Assembly (NCBI GenBank): GCA_037387425.1
Contig: JARRLC010000027.1
Coordinates: forward strand, 1 to 20,292
Source of the DNA: JARRLC01 sp037387425
GTDB lineage: Bacteria; Pseudomonadota; Alphaproteobacteria; Rhizobiales; Rhodomicrobiaceae
Length of the DNA: 20,292 nt
Direction of reading: 5' to 3'
The notes beneath the pieces were generated by a model. It did not search any database. It saw only the letters and a list, made by a program, of their open reading frames with translations, and was not told the DNA's origin. The first letter of the stretch is position 1; each line of letters opens with the position of its first letter. The translations under genes were made by a program, and so were the position numbers. Below, in pieces: positions 14,646 through 20,292 of this stretch.

Positions 14646-16924
14646 GTGCAGAAACTAAGAAACCTGGTGTCTATCTTTGTAGTGGTTGCGGGATAGGCGA
14701 TGCAGTCCCTATGGCTGCGTTGGAAAAAGTCGCGACCCGGGAATACAAGATACCGGCCGAGAGATGCAAAACACACGACTATCTCTGCGGCGAAGAAGGT
14801 CTGGCTATGATCCGGGCCGATATCGAATCGGGAGAAGTCAATCAGGCGATTATCGCCGCCTGCTCACCACGCGTGAATGTGGATAAATTCCGCTTTGACG
14901 GTACGCAGGTGGTGCGCGCGAATTTGCGCGAGCAGGTCATCTGGATGACGGAGCCGGGCAAGGACGACACAGAAATGCTTGCCGCCGACTATCTGCGCAT
15001 GGCGCTTGTCGAAGCGCGCAAGGTCGGGCTCCCGTCGCGATATGAGGGCGAATCTTATTCGGAGCGTATTCTGGTCGTTGGCGGCGGCCTTTCCGGTCTG
15101 ACAGCCGCACGCGAAGCCGCGACCATGGGCTATGAAGTGCTGCTGATCGAATCGACAAGCGTTCTTGGCGGGCATTCGCGGCGCTGGTCGAAGCGTACTC
15201 CGCATCTTCCGCCTTACCGCGAACCGCAACCCAACGACATGGAAGAACTGGTTGCAGCGGTGAAGGGCGAGTCCCGCATTAAGGTATGCTTAAACACGCG
15301 CGTAACCAAAACCTCCGGCGCTCCTACCGACTTTACGGTGGAACTGACGCAGGAAGACGGTGCGGTAACGGAAGAACGTGTCGGTGCTATCATCATGGCG
15401 ACCGGCTGGCGGCCTTACGACGCAAGCAAGCTTGGGCATCTTGGCTACGGCATATCGCCCGACGTGGTGACTTCAGTGCAGTTTGAAGAGATGCTCGCCA
15501 CTGGAGCGCCGAAACGCCGCTCGGACGGCAACGCGCCGAAAACCGTCGCCTTCCTGCAATGCGCCGGATCGCGTGACGACGATCACTTGCCGTATTGCTC
15601 GTCAGTGTGCTGCTCGGCATCGCTGAAACAGGCGATCCAGATTCGCGAGGCTGATCCGTCAACCAGCGTTTACATTGTCTATGAAGAAATGCGCACGCCG
15701 GGCGTGGCGGAAGAGTTTTTCCGGGCCGCTCAAGCGGCGGGTGTAATCTTCATCAAGGGCAAAGTGAAAGGCGTCACCGCTCAAGACGGTCTGACTGTTA
15801 AGGTCGATGACGAACTGCTGCGCGAAGAGGTGCCACTTGCTGGCCTCGACATGGTGGTGTTGGCGACAGGTATGGTGCCTAACGCTGTGCTGCCCGTAGA
15901 CGATGATGGAGAGCCGCTCCCTGAGTGTGACATCAATCCGATGTCGCCGATCCCAGTTGCGGGCTATGCCGGTGAGCAGCCCGAGGCGCCAACAGGCCAG
16001 CCTTGCGTCACCTATAAGGGCGCGCCGATCCTCAACCTGCAATACCGGCAGGGACCGCACGTTCCTATCCTTGCCGATGGTTTTTCGGACAGCCATTTCA
16101 TCTGCTTCCCCTATGAGACGCGGCGCACGGGCATCTACACCTGCGGTCCTGTTCGGCGGCCGATGGATATGGCGGAATCAGCAGAAGACGCCACTGGCGC
16201 AGCGCTGAAAGCCATTCAGGCCGTTCGCGCCATCAGCCAGGGGCGGGCGTTGCATCCGCGTTCGGGCGATTTGTCCTTCCCGAAGATCAACCTCAACGCC
16301 TGCACCAAGTGCCGCCGTTGTACGGTGGAATGTCCGTTCGGCGCTATCGACGAGACGGAGGAAGGCTATCCGATCGTTAATCCTACGCGCTGCCGCCGTT
16401 GCGGCACCTGCATGGGCGCCTGTCCGGTACGCACCATCAGCTTCGACAACTATACCGTCGATATGATGACCTCCATGATCAAAGCAGTGGAAGTGCCGGA
16501 TGAGGAGGAAGAAAAGCCGCGTGTGCTGATACTCGCTTGCCAGAACGACGCCTATCCGGCGCTTGATATGGCTGGTATCGCGCGTACACCGCTGAGCCCG
16601 TATGTCCGTACTTTGCCGGTGCGTTGCCTCGGTTCGGTAAGCCTGCTCTGCGTATCTGATGCGCTTTCGTCGGGTTATGACGGCGTGATGCTTATGGGCT
16701 GCAAATCGGGTGACGACTATCAATGCCACTTCGTTCGCGGCTCGGCCATGGCTCAAGAGCGTATGATGAAGGTCGGTGAAACGCTGCAAAGTATGATGTT
16801 GGAGAAAGAACGCGTAGAGACTTTCGAAATCGCCATCGCTGACGCAAAGAACCTGCCGGACATCATTGGCAAGTTCATGGAGACGATAGACTCCGTTGGC
16901 CCCAATCCGTTCAAGGGGATGTAA
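14642..16924 (+). CDS. qmoB: QmoB-type HdrA-MvhD fusion flavoprotein
   Basis: 760 aa. Order: an HdrA N-terminal domain (YLCSGCGIGD, C13/C16), FAD motif GGGLSG (147-152), the HdrA core with LQCAGSRDDDHLPYCSSVCC (306-324), a second nucleotide-binding part (LATGMVP, 407-413; YTCGPVRRP, 499-507), two complete ferredoxin motifs (C554/C557/C560/C564 and C584/C587/C590/C594), and a C-terminal MvhD-like [2Fe-2S] domain (about 626-760) with C633, C662, C687 and C695. This layout is that of QmoB. It starts in an ATGA overlap with qmoA and is followed by hdrC after 3 nt. It should accept electrons from APS reductase and pass them to QmoA and HdrC. Confidence 0.92.
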   Translation: MSAETKKPGVYLCSGCGIGDAVPMAALEKVATREYKIPAERCKTHDYLCGEEGLAMIRADIESGEVNQAIIAACSPRVNVDKFRFDGTQVVRANLREQVIWMTEPGKDDTEMLAADYLRMALVEARKVGLPSRYEGESYSERILVVGGGLSGLTAAREAATMGYEVLLIESTSVLGGHSRRWSKRTPHLPPYREPQPNDMEELVAAVKGESRIKVCLNTRVTKTSGAPTDFTVELTQEDGAVTEERVGAIIMATGWRPYDASKLGHLGYGISPDVVTSVQFEEMLATGAPKRRSDGNAPKTVAFLQCAGSRDDDHLPYCSSVCCSASLKQAIQIREADPSTSVYIVYEEMRTPGVAEEFFRAAQAAGVIFIKGKVKGVTAQDGLTVKVDDELLREEVPLAGLDMVVLATGMVPNAVLPVDDDGEPLPECDINPMSPIPVAGYAGEQPEAPTGQPCVTYKGAPILNLQYRQGPHVPILADGFSDSHFICFPYETRRTGIYTCGPVRRPMDMAESAEDATGAALKAIQAVRAISQGRALHPRSGDLSFPKINLNACTKCRRCTVECPFGAIDETEEGYPIVNPTRCRRCGTCMGACPVRTISFDNYTVDMMTSMIKAVEVPDEEEEKPRVLILACQNDAYPALDMAGIARTPLSPYVRTLPVRCLGSVSLLCVSDALSSGYDGVMLMGCKSGDDYQCHFVRGSAMAQERMMKVGETLQSMMLEKERVETFEIAIADAKNLPDIIGKFMETIDSVGPNPFKGM

Positions 16925-16927
16925 AAT

Positions 16928-17539
16928 ATGACGAAACCACTTCCCCAAACAGCCGCCCGCAAATACGATCTGGGCTTCGCGCAGTGGGTCTATGACAACA
17001 TTGAGGGCGGTGACCGCATCTCGTTGTGTATGCAGTGTGGCATGTGCTCCGGTTCATGCCCCATTGGCGACCAAATGGACAACGGGCCGCGTAAAACCTT
17101 CATGATGATCCGCGCGGGGATGAAGGAAGAAGTACTTTCATCCAGCACCATCTGGAACTGCACGCAGTGCTACAACTGCACGGTCCGCTGCCCGCGTCAG
17201 ATCAAAGTTACGGCCGTTCTGCAAAGCTTAGCGAGTGTCGCCGTTGCCGAGGGCTACGCGCCACAGAAGCCAACGCTCAAATTCTCTAAAGCGTTTTGGA
17301 GGTCTGTGAGCTGGTTCGGCAAGACGGACGAGCGCATCGTTACTGCGATCTACTACTTCTCCTACGGCCTGATGGAGGGTTTCCGCCTCGCTATGGCCAA
17401 TCTGCCGATCGCTTCACGCATGGTGAAGGCGGGACGCATGGGGTTATTGCTGCCGCACCGCACGAAAGCTGCGGGCGACCTACGCGCCATCGTCGCAGAG
17501 GCAGAGAAAATCCAGAACAGAAAGCGGGCGGGGAGCTGA
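16928..17539 (+). CDS. hdrC: HdrC/QmoC N-terminal-type iron-sulfur subunit, without membrane domain
   Basis: 203 aa. It has two CxxCxxCxxxCP motifs, C34/C37/C40/C44 and C78/C81/C84/C88, as in HdrC and the N-terminal part of QmoC. QmoC would continue into a cytochrome b-like membrane domain. Here the remaining 110 residues contain an amphipathic stretch (IVTAIYYFSYGLMEGF, about 137-152) but no clear transmembrane helices. AAGGGG lies shortly upstream of the ATG. With hdrB following at once, the operon is the qmoAB-hdrCB variant, in which a soluble HdrCB pair replaces QmoC. Membrane attachment, if any, must come from elsewhere. Confidence 0.88.
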   Translation: MTKPLPQTAARKYDLGFAQWVYDNIEGGDRISLCMQCGMCSGSCPIGDQMDNGPRKTFMMIRAGMKEEVLSSSTIWNCTQCYNCTVRCPRQIKVTAVLQSLASVAVAEGYAPQKPTLKFSKAFWRSVSWFGKTDERIVTAIYYFSYGLMEGFRLAMANLPIASRMVKAGRMGLLLPHRTKAAGDLRAIVAEAEKIQNRKRAGS

Positions 17540-17542
17540 TTT

Positions 17543-18445
17543 ATGAGCAAGGTCAAATTCACCTACTATCCGGGCTGCAGCTCAATGGAATCGGGCAAGC
17601 ATCTCGATATGTCGGTCCGCGCGATCTCAGGGCGGCTGGATATCGAACTGGAGACTATTGACGACTGGAATTGCTGCGGCGCTTCCGTCGCCCATGTCAA
17701 ATGCGGACCGCTAGCGACCTCGGCGCTGTCGGGGCGCAATCTGGCCAAGGCGCGCCAGCAGGGAACGGCGGACGTCATCAGCCCCTGCGCGGCGTGTTAT
17801 CTCAACACGCACGGCGTAAATGAGAGCATACGGGACAATCCCAAAACCCGGGAAGAGATCAATGAAGCGCTGAGCGTGGCGGGGCTGTCCTATGAGGGCG
17901 ATCTTCATGTGCGCCATGTCTGCGAAGTGCTGGTCAACCATGTTGGCAATGAGCGGATCAAACACGAGGTCACGAACCCGCTTAACGGACTGAAGGTGGC
18001 GGGCTGGGTCGGCTGCCAAACGGTGCGTCCCTTCGCCGGGACCGAACGCGGCGGCAATTTCGACACCTATCACGATCCGAAATTCCTCGACAACTTCCAT
18101 GAAGCCTGCGGCGCTGAAGTTTTGCCCTTCGAGCCGAAAACCGCCTGCTGCGGCGGTTCGGTGTCAGTCTACAGCCCGGATAAGACGCTGGGTCTGATGG
18201 CGAAAATCTTGCAGGCGGCCGAGGACGTTAAGGCCGATGTCATCTCTACGCCCTGTCCGCTGTGCCAGGTTAACGTCGAGATGTACCAGGACCGCATCAA
18301 CAAGGAGTTCGGCACCAACTTCAATATTCCGGTCGTCTTCTACAGCCAGATCATGGCGGTGGCGTTCGGCATGGATGTCAAGGAAGCGGCGCTGGATAAG
18401 CACATGATCACGCCCACAAAGCTGATCGAGAAGGTGAAGAAATAA
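17543..18445 (+). CDS. hdrB: HdrB subunit with two complete CCG motifs
   Basis: 300 aa, normal HdrB length. Both cysteine-rich CCG domains are intact: C12, C44-C45-G, C82 and C85 in the first; C158, C202-C203-G-G, C238 and C241 in the second. In structurally known HdrB these hold two non-cubane [4Fe-4S] clusters that reduce a disulfide. GGGGAG precedes the ATG and only 3 nt separate it from hdrC. It is the last gene of the qmo operon. Its substrate in a Qmo context is unknown: a thiol/disulfide, a quinone via a partner, or a redox protein. Contrast with the other HdrB in this window, whose first CCG site is lost. Confidence 0.92.
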   Translation: MSKVKFTYYPGCSSMESGKHLDMSVRAISGRLDIELETIDDWNCCGASVAHVKCGPLATSALSGRNLAKARQQGTADVISPCAACYLNTHGVNESIRDNPKTREEINEALSVAGLSYEGDLHVRHVCEVLVNHVGNERIKHEVTNPLNGLKVAGWVGCQTVRPFAGTERGGNFDTYHDPKFLDNFHEACGAEVLPFEPKTACCGGSVSVYSPDKTLGLMAKILQAAEDVKADVISTPCPLCQVNVEMYQDRINKEFGTNFNIPVVFYSQIMAVAFGMDVKEAALDKHMITPTKLIEKVKK

Positions 18446-18473
18446 TCGCTCGCTTTTGGGGCGTCGCATACGA

Positions 18474-18552
18474 CTAGTACAGCCTGCCGGAAATGCTGAC
18501 CTTATATACTGCGAACGCTCATCAGCATTTCCGGCGGATAAAGCTGTACTAG
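18474..18552. repeat. Nested palindrome with CTAGTACAGC termini (MITE-like)
   Basis: Perfect 10-bp terminal repeats (CTAGTACAGC at 18474-18483, GCTGTACTAG at 18543-18552) enclose a second perfect 14-bp inverted pair (GCCGGAAATGCTGA at 18486-18499, its complement at 18522-18535). The 79-bp unit would fold into a long two-part hairpin. The CTAG/TA boundary fits an IS630-type insertion, but its ends differ from those of the neighbouring IS. It begins 28 nt after the hdrB stop. Confidence 0.65.
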
Positions 18553-18578
18553 AAACAATAGCTTGCTAGTACGCTTAA

Positions 18579-18632
18579 CCCGCAGGAAGTCCTGTGAAAG
18601 CGTGCTGCATATGGGGCAGGACTTTCTGCGGG
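18579..18632. repeat. 16-bp inverted repeat next to the IS630 element
   Basis: CCCGCAGGAAGTCCTG (18579-18594) pairs with CAGGACTTTCTGCGGG (18617-18632) with one mismatch, around a 22-nt loop. It lies between the 79-bp palindrome and the left end of the IS. It may be a terminator or a remnant of another repeat. No U tract follows. Confidence 0.45.
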
Positions 18633-18641
18633 GCTGTAATA

Positions 18642-19765
18642 TTAATCAGTACGAAAGTAAGAAGACATTTATGCGGCATATTTGAGGGAGGGTTTTTGGA
18701 AGAAAGCGCGGATTTTCGCTGGCCTTTTCTGTAGGCTGCACATGGAGGAGACGACCTTGGCTTTGAAATCGGCTTTGCTGGTGGTAACCATGCGCCCAAC
18801 GGTGTCAGCCTTAAGATGTTTCCAGACGAGTTCATCCGGGTTGTAATCCGGCGAATATGGAGGCAGATAAAACAACCGCAATTTTCCGCCCGTTGCCGCC
18901 ACAAAGGCTTGTGTCTTTTTCGCGCGATGCGCCGAACCGCGGTCGACAATGAGGAAAATCGGATGATCGGCGCCGGCGATCAGGCGCTTCAGAAATTCGA
19001 TGAACACCTCAGCATTCACGCTACCTTTTTCCCAGATCATGAAGCGCATATGCCCCTTCGACGTGATCGCCGAAATCAAGCTCATACCGTGGCGCGCACC
19101 AGTCGCTTCAACGATCGGCGTCTGCCCTTTCTTCCCCCAACTCCGCCCAGCATGATGGTCCGAGCGGATGTGCGCGGCATCGCCGAAATAAATCTCAGCG
19201 CCTTGTTTTTGCGCCATTTTCTTGATCTTCGGGTAGTCCGTTTTCAACCATTGCTGTACCAAAGCCTCGTTGCGTTCCACAGCGCGATGGAGCGGTTTCT
19301 GGCAAGTGATGCCGAGTTGCGCCAGAAGCCGTCCAACTGATACGGCGCTCAATTTGATCTTGAATGTGTCCTTGATCAGAACAGCCACCATTTCCCGCGT
19401 CCAAAGAGCAAATTCGAACTTCAATTGCAGCGGGTTCTTTTGCGTGATCGTATCGTACAGCCAACGGAGCTTCTCGCTATCCAGCTTAGGCGGACGACCG
19501 GGCACGGGCTTCGCCTTCAGCGCGTCCCAGCCTCCTTGCCGATACTGGCTCAGCCAGCGATAAATCGCAGCACGACCAATACCGAAAATCCGTGCCACGA
19601 CTTCAGGGCTCTCCCCCTCCTGCACGCGCCGTACAGCACGTTCTCTCATAGCTTCAAGCGTTTGGTGATCCAGCTTGCGGGCGTCATCTTTTTTCATGTC
19701 AGCAAGTAAAGCATTCCGGTCTTACAAGGTCAACAAAAATGTCTCTTTATTTACGTACTGATTAA
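18642..19765 (-). mobile_element. Complete IS630-family insertion sequence (1124 bp)
   Basis: Terminal inverted repeats of 29 bp (18642-18670 and 19737-19765) start TTAATCAGTACG and match at 25 of 29 positions. TA dinucleotides flank both ends (18640-18641 and 19766-19767), the target duplication typical of IS630/Tc1-mariner elements. One intact transposase gene fills the element, and its stop codon overlaps the left repeat. It separates the qmo operon from the truncated haemoglobin gene and interrupts no recognisable gene. Confidence 0.9.
18669..19697 (-). CDS. IS630-family transposase (DDE type)
   Basis: 342 aa in one frame. Residues about 10-75 form helix-turn-helix DNA-binding domains (VARIFGIGRAAIYRWLSQYRQ, then GRPPKL), followed by a second winged-helix-like part with LLAQLGITCQKP. 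The catalytic triad of the IS630/Tc1 group is visible: D173 (YFGDAAH), D252 (LIVDRGSAH) and E289 (YSPDYNPDELVW). It has no frameshift or premature stop, so it is probably functional. The ATG lies 40 nt inside the right inverted repeat. Confidence 0.95.
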   Translation of the reverse strand: MKKDDARKLDHQTLEAMRERAVRRVQEGESPEVVARIFGIGRAAIYRWLSQYRQGGWDALKAKPVPGRPPKLDSEKLRWLYDTITQKNPLQLKFEFALWTREMVAVLIKDTFKIKLSAVSVGRLLAQLGITCQKPLHRAVERNEALVQQWLKTDYPKIKKMAQKQGAEIYFGDAAHIRSDHHAGRSWGKKGQTPIVEATGARHGMSLISAITSKGHMRFMIWEKGSVNAEVFIEFLKRLIAGADHPIFLIVDRGSAHRAKKTQAFVAATGGKLRLFYLPPYSPDYNPDELVWKHLKADTVGRMVTTSKADFKAKVVSSMCSLQKRPAKIRAFFQKPSLKYAA

Positions 19766-19852
19766 TAATTCGAGAACAAACACAGGATATTTTTCCTGCA
19801 AAATTTTCTGCTTCATAGTTCCTCTCCACAGATCAAAGCAAGGTGCCCCCAC

Positions 19853-20292
19853 TCAACCGCCACAGCTTCCTCCGCAGCCACAACTTCCCGAAGCTGGTTG
19901 CCCATTTTCATCCCGATTGCGCATATGATCCGCCATAGTGCTCAGTGCGTGGTCCAGAACTTCCTGCAGCCGCTCATCGGCAACGGTCTCTTTCAACGCC
20001 GTCCGCGCGCATTTCATCCAGATATCGCGTTCCTTGGGACCAATGGGAAACGGCAAATGCCGACGGCGCATCATTGGTGGACCATAAAGCTCCGGATAGG
20101 TCATTGGCCCTCCAAGCCAGCCAGCCATAAACGACCGAAGCCGCGCCTTCACCTCATCCATATTTGCCGGGTGCCATTTCCAGACGTATTCTGCCTCTGG
20201 ATCAGTAGACATAACGTCGTAAAGGCGATCAACAAATGCCTCAATCCGTTCTTCTCCCATCCATTCATACAGGTTTTTAGCTACGGTACAGT
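19853..20292 (-). CDS. Group II truncated haemoglobin, 5' end beyond the window, with Cys-rich tail
   Basis: The frame is open to the window edge. An internal ATG at 20260 exists, but the codons before it read NLYEWMGEERIEAF, the normal start of a truncated globin (LYxWxGGEE), so the true start is outside. Numbering from that ATG, the group II signatures are YGPPMMRRRHLPFPIG with the proximal haem ligand His68 (F8) and Trp81 at the G8 position. Such proteins bind O2 or NO; roles proposed elsewhere include NO or peroxide detoxification and oxygen supply. The C-terminus is unusual: after residue 120 it ends SGSCGCGGSCGG, a Gly/Cys tail that could bind metal. It stands alone behind the IS and is not clearly part of the sulfur operons. 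Confidence 0.85.
   Translation of the reverse strand, partial: CTVAKNLYEWMGEERIEAFVDRLYDVMSTDPEAEYVWKWHPANMDEVKARLRSFMAGWLGGPMTYPELYGPPMMRRRHLPFPIGPKERDIWMKCARTALKETVADERLQEVLDHALSTMADHMRNRDENGQPASGSCGCGGSCGG

Noticed and set aside
18474..18552. Idea that the 79-bp palindrome is a deletion derivative of the adjacent IS630
   Set aside because: Its ends (CTAGTACAGC) do not match the IS inverted repeats (TTAATCAGTACG), so it belongs to another family.
1..20292. CRISPR arrays, tRNA or rRNA genes
   Set aside because: I saw no regularly spaced repeats and no tRNA T-arm or rRNA-like stretches on either strand by reading; a covariance search was not possible.

Overview
The window is a dissimilatory sulfur-metabolism island. 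It carries the complete APS pathway (ATP sulfurylase sat, APS reductase aprBA), a Qmo/Hdr electron-transfer module that would serve APS reductase (qmoA-qmoB-hdrC-hdrB), and a second, separate heterodisulfide-reductase-like operon headed by sulfur-carrier proteins (dsrE-like, tusA, mvhD-like, two hdrA-type flavoproteins, a small winged-helix-like protein, hdrC, hdrB). The cofactor proteins are cytoplasmic-looking, and I see no membrane subunit of QmoC or AprM type. FNR-type boxes, a group II truncated haemoglobin and an IS630-family insertion sequence suggest a facultative or microaerobic bacterium, most likely a proteobacterial sulfur oxidiser. That is an inference: AprAB/Sat also occur in sulfate reducers, no dsrAB is in the window, and the sequence alone does not settle the direction of the pathway.

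Layout. 1-267: no supported gene. 268-7492 (minus): one tight eight-gene operon, dsrE-like > tusA > mvhD-like > hdrA with an inserted GltD-like module > short hdrA > winged-helix-like protein > hdrC > hdrB. Most junctions overlap or have very short gaps. 7493-8067: intergenic, with the operon's upstream region, an FNR-like site, three close hairpins and a terminal-inverted-repeat palindrome. 8068-8991 (minus): YkgJ-type Cys-cluster protein. 9143-11594 (minus): aprB > aprA, with a well-placed candidate promoter. 11763-11838: another palindromic element. 11855-13030 (minus): sat. 13031-13391: divergent intergenic region with a consensus FNR box. 13392-18445 (plus): qmoA > qmoB > hdrC > hdrB. 18474-18552: third palindromic element. 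18642-19765: intact IS630-family element. 19853-20292 (minus): 5'-truncated group II truncated haemoglobin.

How the parts could work together: in the oxidative direction, sulfane sulfur is delivered by DsrE/TusA to the first Hdr-like complex, whose inserted pyridine-nucleotide module could hand electrons to NAD(P)+. Sulfite is then oxidised by AprBA with AMP to APS, electrons pass to QmoAB-HdrCB, and Sat converts APS to sulfate and ATP. The most interesting structural point is that the two HdrA proteins of the first operon are complementary halves. One lacks the N-terminal domain and C-terminal ferredoxin of HdrA but has the internal Cys/Fe-S region plus a GltD-like insertion. The other has the N- and C-terminal parts but lacks the internal Fe-S region. 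This suggests an obligate hetero-HdrA unit.
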